A stretch of DNA of 64,000 bases from Taenia hydatigena (taxonomy: Eukaryota; Platyhelminthes; Cestoda; Cyclophyllidea; Taeniidae). Of this stretch, positions 13,071-26,200 are shown piece after piece. Numbering within the stretch: the first letter of the stretch is position 1; every line of letters begins with the position of its first letter. A program made the translations under genes and the position numbers. The notes beneath the pieces were generated by a model that did no database searches, had not been told where the DNA came from, and was given only the letters and a program-made list of their open reading frames with translations. The stretch spans positions 62,001 through 126,000 of the forward strand of contig JADWOT020001418.1 in the NCBI GenBank assembly GCA_036345935.2. The letters are read 5' to 3'.

Positions 13071-14063
13071 CAAGTACGCTGAACTAGAGTATGCCGAAAG
13101 CAGTGCCCATCCTAAAAACCCATCATCACGAGGAATATTCGCGCAATAAAGATCAACAATGGCAGCTATCTGGTCGCATGTGTAACTAGCAAGCCACGAA
13201 ATTTAGCCTGTCATCGACTTTCTAGAATCCTAATTATTATCTAAACCCTACGCCCTAATATCGAACACCCAATATCGCTGATTGCTTGATTTAGGCTTGG
13301 TAGCATACGAAAAGCAGCAATTTTGCGCTTTATATGTAGGAAACACTAAAGTCAATAAGATACGCACCCACTACTTAGGTTTAGTAACATATGCAAACTT
13401 CTACGATCGAACTTGGGTGGATATCAACCCCATTCCAAGTTAGAGCATTGATACCTGAAAAGCTATCGCAAGAAGGACCCTCTGAGTATCAATGCGGCAT
13501 TAATAAGGCAAAAAATGTCGCATCGATTCATTGGAATATTGTGCATAACAATTTTAAGTACAGCAACCCTCGATGACAGTTGCGATCACTAAGAGCGTCA
13601 GAACATCGGCTACACTGGTGCATTGAAATGAACGCAGCAATTTCTCGAAGGAGGAAAAATCTTCAGTGCCAGCACGAGGCAAGCTATAGAGGCAAAGGTC
13701 AATCGCAAATCAAACTTTGCTTTGAAGCATTGCATTCCGTCAAGCATGTTTATTAATAGGACGATTAAAAATATCGGGAAATCAACAAAAGAAACAAAAC
13801 AAATGGTTTAATTACGAAAGTGACGCGATGAATTGCACAGAATATGATTTGCAATTTGTTAAGTGGTACTGATCGGGCGGTGGGATTTGGGGTGGGAGTG
13901 GTGTACAAAATGGTTGGAAAGACAGAGTAGAGATGTGAAGGAGTGCTGGAACCGGTATTGAGGAGAATCGGGTTGACGCGATAGTGAGTAGTGAACTCGA
14001 GACAGAGGGACTAGACCAAAACGCAGTGGTCGGAAGTTGCCAACGGGAAGATCTATGCATGGA

Positions 14064-14136
14064 ACTGGTGTGACCTAATGGACAGGGCGTCTGCCTTCTA
14101 AGCAGAAGATTGCGGGTTCGAGTCCCGCTACCGGTG
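14064..14136 (+). tRNA. tRNA-Arg (anticodon TCT)
   Basis: 73 nt, intronless. Acceptor ACTGGTG pairs with TACCGGT (two G-U pairs). The anticodon stem TCTGC/GCAGA closes loop CTTCTAA with TCT at 14097-14099, and the T arm GCGGG-TTCGAGT-CCCGC is perfect. The D stem ACCT/GGGC has one A-C mismatch, which slightly weakens the case for full function. Reads AGA/AGG Arg codons. Only a TTT follows, so no strong Pol III terminator is adjacent. Confidence 0.85.
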
Positions 14137-14401
14137 CTTTGTTAACGACCACGAATCCAACCATCTTCCTGTCAGTGACGCGACTGTATCCAACTCGACA
14201 CCCATCGCTCCTCAAGCCTTCTTATTCTGTAAGCGGACAAAACTTCTGTTGCCGTTTCACCAACTCCTCTGGCTTTGGGCTGTATGCGTGTTCGAATGAA
14301 TGTAGCTCTAAAGGCATGTCGAATGACAGAAGGTATGAATCTGACCATGCGCGACATTGCCTTTTCGCTCTCATAATGGTGCCTACAGAGATGCGACCTT
14401 G

Positions 14402-14747
14402 AATAGGATGGTTATGGTTCGCCAGCCTTAACAGCTAACCATGGAGACGCCTAGATTGCAATCTCCTATTGTTCCATTAATCGGTCGCTCCCTTGTATTC
14501 TATATGTTCACTCAGTGAACTATAGGTCGATGTTCATTGCAAAGCATTTACGCGGGATGGATTAGGGTGGATTCGATATGAGCTGGGCGCATGTTAGCAG
14601 CTCCTCGGAGATTTTGATTGCAAGCGTAGATACGGTAACAACGCATTTGCAGGTGAAATGCGAGGTCGAGAACGATAGTGGCCATAGATCAGCGACCCAA
14701 TTTGACTTATTTCTCCACAAGTCAATAATGACCTTAATAATTATTAT
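14402..14747 (-). repeat. R1 repeat, copy 2
   Basis: Near-identical inverted partner of 20111-20455. Both start with AATTATTAAGGTCATTATTGAC and end near ATCCTATTC in the element's own orientation. Inside is the perfect palindrome GTTCACTGAGTGAAC. No protein-coding capacity. The two copies, 5.4 kb apart in opposite orientation, could fold as a long inverted repeat. Confidence 0.8.
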
Positions 14748-17700
14748 CTAGTGGGCGTCTGAGATCGCAAGTTGAATTGCAAATCTTCCCTGTGGAAGTG
14801 CTAAGGATCTACCAGATGGGAGGTGCAGCCATAATCGTAATGCCTCTGATTCAAATGATAATATAATTCATACCTCCTTTAGTACAGCAACAATCACTTG
14901 TGCAAGCAGGCTACATATACATTGAATGCTTGCTTGTTTGCTTGTATATAATGCAGGAGAGTCGCTGAAATACAATGCGAAGGTGAAGGCGAGTTAGTCT
15001 GACTGAAACTGGTGAAATCATTCGTCCCGCGGGTAGGCTTGGGACTTAAAAGAAAAACGAAATTCTAGCATGGATGGATCAGTATGGGTGGAATGGAAGT
15101 TAAATGCACTGACGTGCGGCGTGACATAAGAGACGAGGAATGACGGAAAAGTTAAGGTTGAATGGCAGATGTAGTCCAGAATAATGGGTGAATGTGCTTT
15201 AGGCGCGAATAATGAAACGGTGGGATGTGAGACGCAAATTGAAGCGGGCCTTGCATGGAGTGCCTTACGCTCAAGTTCTTTCAGTTTGTGATTTACGCTT
15301 CCGTACCTGATTCTATTCACTCCCGATCTTGGCCCAAAATGTGTGAATTAGAGAGGAATCGGAAATGAGCAGCAGTAAGGGAGGTTCATGAATGAGTCGA
15401 GATCTGCCTGAAGTCTCCTTTTGGGGATCTCCGCCAACCTATGTGATGCATATGCTTTCCGGCTCACAGGATTTACCGAATAACTAGCGCGATAACATCT
15501 CGACTACTATGTATAGTGCGCTTCATTTGAAAATCATAATACCTGGATCGCCTACTCGTAAGTTTATTCAGCTTCATTCAAATCATTCGACTGTGCCATG
15601 TTCATGCGACTTTCGTAACTTCTGTTTACCGTTGCAGGGCCTTTGTGGTGTCATGGCTCGGGCCAGGTGGAATTCCTCTAAACTGTTTGCGCCATAGCTA
15701 TAAAACTAAACATTACTACTCCCCTCCACCCTATTCGGAAACATGAGTCCTGTCTTCACCGAACGCTAGTAGCCGTATCTCTCCTTTTCCTTCGGAATTG
15801 ATGCTAGACCGAAGCTTTAGTAGAGTCATATGAATCATTAGTCTGCACTACTAAACTGGCTTTGGCCTCCTTCACAGCTCTACTGGTCTGATTAATTAGG
15901 CTAAATGGTTCTTAAAGCACTGTACCAAAGTGTGTCGCTTCCCAATTGTATTATCAATCACATGATTCTGTGCTTCACTGGTTTCATCTTGAAGTCGTTT
16001 GAAAACAAGATATTTGAGCATCTATACCACGCTATTGCTGAGTCCGTTTTACATCAAAAAATCTATTTCTTTAGTTAGTGCCAGTATTCCCAAATAAACT
16101 TGGACCGAATCAAAGCAACTAAATTTTGAGCAAGTTCCATGCGCCCTTCCGAGATCCATTCTGCTCAAGCAGCAATGAATACGGGTTTCAGAAACAATGG
16201 TCATGAGTGGCCCGTTTCCTCTCTTCAGTTTGTGTTGTGACAAATCCCGATATTGCCAGCGTTTCATGTGGTAGTGTCACAAAGACCTACACAAAGACCC
16301 AAGGCTACGACTCCGGCATCCCACCCTTGTAATTTTAATTAGCTTTGCATTCCTCTCGCACGAGTGCCAGTTGCTTATCTAGAGGCGATTGCAGTAGAAG
16401 ACATGTCATGTCTCCGCTTTCCACCTTAACTCATGGCATCGTTCTCTACGATTGAATATATTAGTGTTCGCTTTTAACTTGCAAAGCCTTAAATAGGCTT
16501 GTTCGCTTATTTGCAACCCTGCTTTTCCCAGGCTTATTTGGTTAGCCAACACCATGGACGATGGCTTAGTAAGTCGTTTTTAAATCAAGCATAATGCTAC
16601 ACAATTTTTAGCCAAGGGCATTAAATATTTGTGCACTTTGGTTGCCACACGTTTTAAAGGTAGGAAGCTTAACGGATAGGAGCCATTAGAAGCGAGACCT
16701 ACTTACATGCTTTGCGTTAAAAATACCAGATAGCGTGCGCTGTCTAGGTTTTAATAACCAAACGCTCACCCTTTCTTCCCTATTACTAAAATAGCTCTCC
16801 ACTGGATAATCACAGCAAATGAATGCTGGCCTTTTCGTCTGCGATTCAATCCTGCCAGTTGTATAGTCACAATTACGTTGACACAATTATCCACATTGAA
16901 CTATTTGGGTGCATTTTCTAGTCGCATGCCTACACGCATGCCCTGTTTGCCGTCCCAACGTGCATGATTTGCATTGCAGTTTGTGGGCTCACTAAAAGGC
17001 CAAAGCATGGAAGCCATTCATATTGATCACTTGTTTGAATGAGATAAAGGCCACGGTGATGGCTTCATTGGTTGTTAAGGCGATGCGTGATGAGAAGTCG
17101 CATGGCTGTAAAGGTGCGCAAGTGAGTAGGGAAGAAAGCGGACGATTGAAAAGAAGGAGAATAATGTTAAGTGGGAAGTAAATCAGAACAAATGAATATT
17201 GTGATTTATTAATCGCGTGCCGTGTATATCCATCCTGTGTGTTCGGCATTTTTGCATTTTCTATGTATTTGTGAAATTCTTTATGTTATTACCCTCTTAT
17301 TGGGTTTTTCGCAGTTTTGCACAACTATGCGCATTATTTTGCCGCCTTGTTCCCCGCAAATAAAGTTCTTCAACCTGTCTTTTAATTTTTTGTTTTTGCC
17401 AAAATTAAGCATATACTATCCATTTCTTTAAACTTTGTTTGGAGGGAATTGGAGGTTATTCTTATTCTTTTATGTTTAGCCTATCTTCCTGATGCTCAAT
17501 TTTATAATCTCACATATTTGTGGATGGTTTTGAATTTAAATAACCTCAGATGACACAAAACGAATGTTTTGCGCTTTATGAAATTGATTCCTAAATACTT
17601 ATATTTTGGTCTTAAATTCCACAAATACTTGTTTGTTTCCACTGGGTTTATCTTATGCGATTCTTGTAAAAGCTTTGCTTCGATCCCATATTGTAAAGTT

Positions 17701-20110
17701 ATGCAGATTTGTACTTCCGTGTTGATCCTCCTCGTTGGCTCTTAAGAAGCCGCCACATGTCATGGGTCAACAGACCACTACTTTAGTTTCATACTAATAG
17801 GACTTTAAATGCACGCAATCAAAAGAACCTGTCTATTTTCAAATAAGACGGTGATATTAGAGGTCCAATTGACGTCTTGTGAGAATATCAGTGCCATTGT
17901 CAGTGCATTTATTGTTCCTTTCCTCATTTTGATAGCTACGTCTTTGGCCTAGCTAAAGCAGTAAATAGGTAGTGGGTCTCGTCAATGTTACATGCATCAG
18001 TCTCCACACTGCTGGCAGAGCCATCCAGGGCGTGGTTTGTGTGACTGTGTGCGACTACTCCTTCCTGGCTTTTGGAGTTACGCTCATATGTATTATTTGT
18101 TTTTTACTATTAAATATCTTTGGTCATCAAAAATTTAAGACTAGTGGAATCATTTCTACTTTAAAGGACGCCACTGTTGTAGATTGCAAACAGTGTGGCT
18201 TTAAAACAGACAAGTGAGGTCACCCTTGGCCTTCACATAATTCCTCTACGTAAACATAAAGCTAACACACCGCATACAATAAGCAAGGGCGGCAAACACG
18301 CATGCAAAGTCATTTTACTATCTGTTACCAGTAGAAGGCCTTGGCATTGGCTCAAAATTGCAGCGATCTCACTATCCCTACTTAACGGAACTTAAGGGTA
18401 TTCAATCATTGGAAAATACTCACAAAAATATAAAGCTTCACAACACTACTTGTGGACTGAATACTTACTTTTGTCAAAAGTAAATTCGTCTGATACGGGA
18501 CTGTTGGGTCGCAGTTTGGTGGCACAGATGATGGGTGCACTTCAAAGCGCAGACTCTATTTGGTGTTCCAAATCAACTGTCGAGTGTGTAGTAAATTGCT
18601 AGGAAGTGAAAAAACACTACTGCTTAGCCTCAAAATGGCTTTAAAGGTGCCTAACGCTTAACTTGTAGGTGGTTGGGTGAGCTGGTGTGAGGAGGAGTGG
18701 TTATGTTTGGGAGAAGACAAGATTCTCCAAATTACTTTGTACAAAGCCATATATGTGAAGAGGGCAGGAGAGTAAGAAGGCTGAATGCAGCTTGATTATA
18801 CTCCTGGTGTCTTTTACTTCGCCGGCTGGTCCCAAATGTTGCTGTGTTGCTGTACCTTTAAATCGGTGTGATGGCTAGTACCACCATCGAGCGACTTGGC
18901 AGGATTGAATAATATGCTGAACAAATTGGTCAGATGAAACGGAGGTCATGGTAGGAGGTCATAATGTTAAATGGCTTCTAATGATTCCAAAATGTCCATT
19001 GCACCCCACATGTGCAATGCAATGCATCTACATTGAGCTGCTCCATCAGCCAAGCACCCAACGCATAACTGGACAACATGATAAAAGTGCAGCCGAGATA
19101 GAATTTTAGTTGATTTAACGAAGCTAGCTAAGTCATAATTTGCCGTGGCTTAAGCACAGTATAGTGAGCTATGCCCTTTAAAACTATCCTAATTTTGCAG
19201 ATGCGAATGTTTGCGGTGGGAAAACAGAGCACATGTACTTCGGCACGTGAATAACTGAGGTAATAAAGGCAGTTGATGAAATTGTCTGATTGAGTTAGTC
19301 CACATTCACTGGTCTGTGCCTGTCGTACACGCGGCACACCCGAGTTTAAACGACATAGGATTAGTCTTCCCATCCTTGGCATTCATACTCCTAGGACTAA
19401 CAAAGTGAATAGATAGAACCGAAATTTATTCGCAGTTCATTACACTCAGAGCAAAAACCAGAGTTTGCTTTTTCACATCAAAAACCGATGAAAACTACCC
19501 TGTAAAGAGATTTGCGTTCATTCGTTTTCTCACGTCTAATTAAAGCAATCAAGCAGGCATTCCAGGTGCTCCCATTTGAGTGACCTACACATCTAGAAAA
19601 ATCTAATCACCACTACAAATTTGACATGAAATCAGGTCACCATTTTCGGTGAGGTTAACTCAACCAAAATGCATAGACACTTACTTGGACGAAGCTATTC
19701 ATGCATAGCTCCATAATGTTACGTCGCCATATTGGTTAGCAGGTTTATACCAACCGAAGTTATTAGGATCTGCCGGTAGGTCTCACTTCTTTGTACGATT
19801 ACTATCTAGCGTTCAAGGTACCTAAGAGAGCAATTTCGTCCATCAGCACTTGCCTGTCTTTTCTAGCATCATCAGCGTGATTGCAGTAGCATGGTCATCA
19901 TATTGTTACTCTACAATTTAATTAAATGAAATAGGCTGGAAATGGGGCATTTTGAGGCTTTTGCCAGCGACTTTCAACTGTACTTTCCTCACACAAAATT
20001 GAGACCTGGTTGAGCTTTTTGCGCTTTAATTGTTTCATTTCCTAGCTTAGGCGCTTGAAACACTAACATGGACAACTTGTACAGGTTTTACTTGTATGTT
20101 AGAGAGATAT
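14748..20110. other. No gene recognised
   Basis: Frames are short and nameless. A short TTGC-rich run (TGCTTGCTTGTTTGCTTG) lies near 14930. Nothing else can be supported. Confidence 0.4.
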
Positions 20111-20455
20111 TAATTATTAAGGTCATTATTGACTTGTGGAGAAATAAGTCAAATTGGGTCACTGACCTATGGCCAATACCGTTCTCGACTTCGCATTTCA
20201 CCTACAAATTCGTCGTTATCGTGTCTACACTTGCAATCAAAATCTCCGAGGAGCTGCTAACATGCGCCCAGCTCATATCGAATCCACCCTAATCCATCCC
20301 GCGTAAATGCTTTGCAATGAACATCGACCTATAGTTCACTGAGTGAACATATAGAATACAAGGGAGCGATCGATTAATGGAACAATAGGAGATTGCAATC
20401 TAGGCGCCTCCATGGTTAGCTGTTAACGCTGACGAACCACAATCATCCTATTCAT
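20111..20455 (+). repeat. R1 repeat, copy 3
   Basis: Plus-strand copy of the R1 family, almost identical to the inverted copy at 14402-14747 and clearly related to 9988-10405. The GTTCACTGAGTGAAC palindrome lies at about 20334-20348. No transposase, terminal inverted repeat or poly(A) tail is seen, so the class of element is open. Confidence 0.8.
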
Positions 20456-20736
20456 GAACTACCTATGCTGGTCGAAAAACGCCGCAATAAGGAGTGCCAC
20501 ACAGACATTTCTCACTGAAAAAATGCAAGTATGCACATTCAGTTTATCATCAGTTGCTCCTAGAAACTGCAAGAAAACCATTAAAATGTCAGGCGATACT
20601 ATCGCAGGAATTGCCATTTGTACACGGAATTGACTGAGGCCACAAAAAGGGTGACAGTTGTTGCTTGGAGTAAGAGCATCATAGAGATCCCCGACTGGCT
20701 AGTACTTCGCGCAACCACACCTCCTTCTGATGCTGT

Positions 20737-20933
20737 TCATGAGGTGCTGAGCAAAGCCTCTGCTCCAGTAAAATGAACAAGAACTTCGTTTGTAGATTGA
20801 ACAAGCTCGATCAACATTTCTCGTGCCAATATAGCAATCTGTGCCGTTGAAGATTTAGGCGGTATGGAAGCGGCAGCAAACTCAAGTGGGGACCGGATGG
20901 AGAGACGCACTTCAATGCACGTAAGCATGCTAA
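20737..20933 (-). CDS. Possible exon, unknown protein
   Basis: A 62-codon frame with protein-like composition, beginning right after an AG (CGCATTAG) and ending in TGA. It predicts an amphipathic helix with the stretch AILAREMLIELVQSTNEVLV. I do not recognise the family. No donor or partner exon was identified, so it is only a candidate terminal exon. Confidence 0.25.
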
Positions 20934-22967
20934 TGCGGATTTCCGATTCTTTTAAGTGACAGCAAATCGTTGAGTAAAAATAATGTGTCCAAAATTCTCC
21001 ATAAGGTTAGTCGAAAACTTTAAGTTATTTGCTAACCCCTTGTGCGAATGATGTAAATGGCAACAAATGGATGATTTTGTTTCAACAATTGTTCATCTTC
21101 TTCCATCGGTAACCAACCTCTTCTTATTACTACTTCAGCTTGAAACCACCAAGCACCTTTGGTTAATGTGCAAAGAACTGAGGACCCACTTGATAATGTC
21201 TAACATCCGATTGCGACTGGGATCTACACACTCAATCCAACTTAAGGGTATGCTAGGCGATAGTCTGCCTTAGGAACAAATAAGCCTATCAGCTAAAACG
21301 AATTTATATTTTCAACAATACTAGCACTCAAAGATTTTCTTTCTTCACATTTCTTAAGTTGATTCCTTCCATATGCCTCTGCTGCAATGCATGGCCCCAC
21401 AATTGTGAACACTCAAAAATGGATCCACTACCAGAACACATTGATGACTGCTGATTGCTTATGGCAGGTCAGCGTGAAAGTCGATCAACGTGAGGAGGGC
21501 TGAATGGCAAGCTGTTTAACACCGAATTGCCCCGGCAAGTGGATAAGCAGCGGACGAGGATTTCAAACGACAACAGCAAAACCCGATTGCAATGTATTTG
21601 TCCATTTTGGTGCAAAATAAGGCAAGTAGTCCATGGGTGGGGCGAACCATAAATAAGCTCATCGTATTACTGATTGGCAAAGATAACACCTTAAGTTACT
21701 AACATCGCATCAGTAGTCGGCATGAGCACCAATGCGAGTTGTTAATAATGTTGGTGACAGTGCTGCCTATAATCCTTCCCTTCTTCCAGAAGGAAGCGAA
21801 AACTGAGAGGTCACAGTTGACCACCTGAAGATTGACACACTTCGATAAATGCGGCCAATTTTATAGAAGGGAGGCATTAGTAGCAGCTGACGATTTGCTT
21901 GCAGGTGACGAACGTAATGGATGTCGGGTGCCGTCTGTCTCTTTTATCGCATGAGCTGCGATAATTAGGTGATGAGTGAGCCTCATGCTTAATAGCCGTT
22001 GAGTGTGATAAATCAAACAAATAGCCGAAGCTATTGCACCGATCTTGTACATATACTTGCCAAAACAGCCGCGTAAATTTTTCTCTTATATTTCGTTATT
22101 GTTGCCAAAGCTTTTTAAATGAGGGAAAGAAAAGTCGTATGGAACACTATTGAATGTGCAGATATTCGCATTTTACTATCTTGCAAAATGGAAATTCACA
22201 CGTTTTGTGCTCAGCAATGCGCTAGAATCCCAAGAGAATCGCAGAAAATCACATTATACGATTAAAACTTATCTCTCTATTTCTCAACATCTCTGCCAGT
22301 TTAAAACTTATTATTCTATCATTATGGTTTTCTTCGGTAGCCTTCACAAATTTGTGGCAGACGTTATTGTGCTGTCTTCATGCCCACGGTAAAGCATGTA
22401 AGAATTTAAGAAATTCGATGCATGCACTTTTCATAATTTCAAAGAAGGTGACCACCTTACCTGGCTAGTCTGATGAGACGAGTTTGAAGCAAATGCCTTT
22501 AGTTAGTTGCGCAGATGTTTACGAGCAAGGCATGTGGCACAAAATTGGGGATAAAATTAGACCTTTATACAAAAACTTCATAAAAAGTAGGGTTAACAAT
22601 GCATTATTGCTAACCGGATAATTTCTCTTAATTAAGACGAAGCTCGTTACTTGGTTGGTTTCCCTTCCGGTAGTAGGAACACTTGCCATTAGTTCCAGGT
22701 ACGCAGCCAAATTTTGTACCAGTGGTAAATTATTGCGCACCCGTTTCGCATGTCTAAAATGTAGCACCTCATAAAGATGTGGACAGCTCGGTACGCAAAT
22801 AGAAAGACTCCTATCACCTATCATCAGCATAGCTTGACAGCAGATTATTCCTCTTTACTCATTTCGCTTCTATTAATGCTGTACTGCGTTGTTATTTAGT
22901 GCTCCATTCCACTTTACTCTACCTTACTGTCACCTTCCTTCTCTCCTCTTTCCTTTTAATAAATAAG

Positions 22968-23230
22968 TTAATTCGACGAGTCCAGACGGATATGACGAGG
23001 ATCTCAGACGAGTAGCCAAGCCTAAGCTATTATTGTGGCAACTTTTGCGCCCACCTCCTTCCACCATTGTACCACATGGGCCAACTGGCGTCTTAGTGAA
23101 ACTAAACTTTGTGCCCCAAACATACACCACGTCAAAGCCTACAAATGCATCCACGCAGCCTGTTAATCAGCGCCGTCTTTCCTCAGGGTCAGTACTCCTT
23201 AATGACCGACTAGTTAAAAATTCAACATGA
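22968..23230 (+). CDS. Possible terminal exon, unknown protein
   Basis: A pyrimidine tract (CCTTCCTTCTCTCCTCTTTCC) and AATAAATAAG form a plausible 3' splice site ending at 22967. An open frame of 86 codons then runs to TGA at 23228-23230. The predicted peptide is low-complexity in its second half (Thr, Ser, Pro, Gln) and contains PPPSTIVPHGPTGVLV. The opposite strand is also open, so coding status is uncertain. Family not recognised. Confidence 0.3.
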
Positions 23231-26200
23231 CTAATTAATATTGCAATCAGCACACTGTGGGTCCCTATATATCTGCTCTATTACAAATATCGAATTGCCT
23301 TGAAATTGTCTACGAATCCTTTAGTCCTCCTTGCATCCACTACCAGCATTGCTTTCGACAAAGTTCATTTTGCAGAACACGATCCGCTCAAGAGTAAGTA
23401 AAAATTTCACATTAACTTACTCACCTTATCGCGGCTCGAGCACTCTTACCGCCTAGATGTCATTGCAGGTGCGAGTCGGCATTGAAGTCTCCTAGCCTCA
23501 CCACTGCCACCCCACTACCACCAACGGCAGCACTGTTGTAGAGACGACTAGGACTGGCGTCAACGTGGAAAGCCTCGCCATCCGTCAGGCCTTGTCTCTC
23601 CTCCTTAACCGCCTGATGCCAACACACTCTTCTCCTGAGGGGGTCGTGCAACACATTGGCAAATGCCCGCTTAATCGTGATGGCCCCATAGGCGCCTTCA
23701 AATAGTAACTTAGAGCTTGCTTTGGAGTTTTAAAGGTTTGACGTTAACTTAAATCGAAATGAGCCAGAACTGACGAAAAATCATGGCTGAAAGTAAATGT
23801 TGGTTACTTGTACCCCTTGTATTGCATTGCTTGTTACCTCTAGCTATTTTAAGTGGTCTAAGAGTTTTTAGGATACTTTTAGAGCTCTACGAGAGATCAA
23901 GCTCACTGGGCTTATTGCACTGTCTTACAACTGAGGGGTTGCGGTGACCTTTACGACAGTCGATTTGTTTAAATGAGTTTGTTGCGGAGACAGCCTATTA
24001 ATGCACCTACCGCTTTAACCATTTTTTGGGTAATATGCCCCATTTGGAATTTTGTTAATAATCCGGCTTGGGCCTTAGCATGTGTTCTCACCAACTCAGC
24101 AGTGGATCTGAAGCATTCAGCTCAGTGTTGTTAACTACTATGTGTGGTGACATTTCTTCCGACTTTATTTTTATTCGAAGGACTCCTTAGACCGTTTTTA
24201 CCTTGTATTCGAAAAGTTTTGCGTGCAACTTATTGAATGTTCTTCTCATTACAATTAAAGTGCCAAAGTTGCTTAGCTGCAATTCACGTAAAGCAGTTAG
24301 TTGCAGCTTCCACTAAAATGCAAAGATGAATGCGGCACATTAGGCGGACTTACTAAACACTTACCCGATAACTCATTCTACCCGTTGAAGGGTTAGGAAT
24401 ATGATTTGAATTCCATTATATTTTTATTCAAACAATACTGATCTTAAGTTTTCGCCAACGGTTGTCACGTTGTAATCCCAGAGGTAAAAGCACCACCATT
24501 GCTCGAAAGGGCAGGCATATTTTGAGTGTTGATTCCATTTTTAACAGTTAGAGTACCACGACTAAATTTTGAACATTTTACTTTGCAGAAGCCTGTTTTA
24601 CTGAAAGATCACGGTGACAACGCGCAGCCTGTTTTCTCTTGGAAACGAAACCACCTTAGCTTCGTTTAAAGCTTCCGAAAAAGCTAAAAGCTTGGCGGAG
24701 ATGCTTGTTTTAATAACCATTACTGTTGCTATAATGAATATTTAGGAATGATTGTTAACAGAATCAATTATGATCCAGACTAAAGGTTCTTGGTACCCGA
24801 AAGCTAAAACACTCCATTTGTTGTGAGCCGAATGGGATACAGACATACTGGGTCGATTGATTTAAAGTTAAGCCTTCTTAGCTTTACCAATAGAGTATAT
24901 CAGCAATTTTTATTAACTTTAGCCGTGGCAAGGTTAGAGTTGAAGACAGAATTAGGCGGCGGACCGCAAGAAAAAAAGCGAATGTCTCTGTCAGGCGAAC
25001 CAATGATAGGCAAGCAGCGGTGCCTTCTGTAGTGGACTGCTTTAACATGCGAACGCAGATTCGGTCTATATAATGAATTGAAATGGTAGACACCACTACT
25101 ACGCTAATGCCTTAAAGCATCAATTGGCCATGACTTGGTGCCAGGCGAGGTGTTGGCATTGTTGATTCTTGCAAAAGCGAATAGCCTCTGTTTCGATAGA
25201 GTGAAGATGATCGGTAGGCCGTGCCTTTTTATAATCCTTTCCTTTCATTTTTCGTTCCCTTTAGAGTCTAATTAAGAATTTGTATCGCCAAGCCGCGGAA
25301 ACAGTAAATCAAGGCAAAGCGAAGTCTATTGAGATGGGAAGTACAGTAGGGGTAGCATGATTGCATGCGGGCAGCGTGGGAGAGTAAGTGCGTCTTCCCA
25401 CTACGGTGCGGCAGATCGGCAACAGTGGCGTTATCGTCTTCTTCCGCCGAAAAATGGGCTTCTTTTTCATATCCGTTTTAATTGCAAAGACTCTACCACC
25501 TTTGGTATAAAGCATTGAGCTTCCAAGTGTGATTGTAGACATCCCATGACTAAATTTGCTTATTTATTGTTTTGTGCTATTCGTCTGTTTTGAGCCTTCA
25601 CAGACTTTACCACACACAGTAGCTGAATGCGTTTATTAGCGCTTTCACTGATGTGGTGTGTAGGGCTATCTCAAAAGAAAATCTAGCCTACAATCAGCTC
25701 TGTCGTCTGTATCTGAAAGAGTTAGGAAACTGGCAGCCCAGCTCATTCACTGACGTAATGAGCAGATATTTTTGCTCTCAAAATTGGCATTGCCACTGCA
25801 GGACTCATTTCCTCCCTAGCATTCTTCAAGAGCTTACTTCTCGTTCATCAATTGCGTGTTCGTGCGTCATTAAATCTCATGCTTATTCTCATTTGAATCA
25901 ATTGGCATTCCACGCATTTTGTCGATCAGGTACAAAGGAAACCTATTTCATCAACACGGCCCAAAATTAGTTGAGGCTATGCGTACTAAAAATCTAATGC
26001 ACCCATCGAACTTAGAAAAATCACTTCCACCACCAATGCTTCACATCTGTTGCTGGTGGTGGATGGTATTTTGCTTCCCCAGCCGTAATTTGAAACATGC
26101 TGGAAGTAATTTTTCTTTAATTTGTGAACGCTGTCTCTCAGTGCTCTTCAAGTCGTTAGGAGGTTAATCCATCAAAATTGATTGGAACAAAGGGCAAAAT

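Noticed and set aside
22460..22500. CTGATGAGACGAG resembling a hammerhead ribozyme core
   Set aside because: No GAAA segment and no flanking stems at the required spacing.
23460..23654. Minus-strand frame with VVRLGDFNADS, similar to the GDFN motif of non-LTR endonucleases
   Set aside because: The rest of the frame shows no endonuclease motifs; one short match is not enough.
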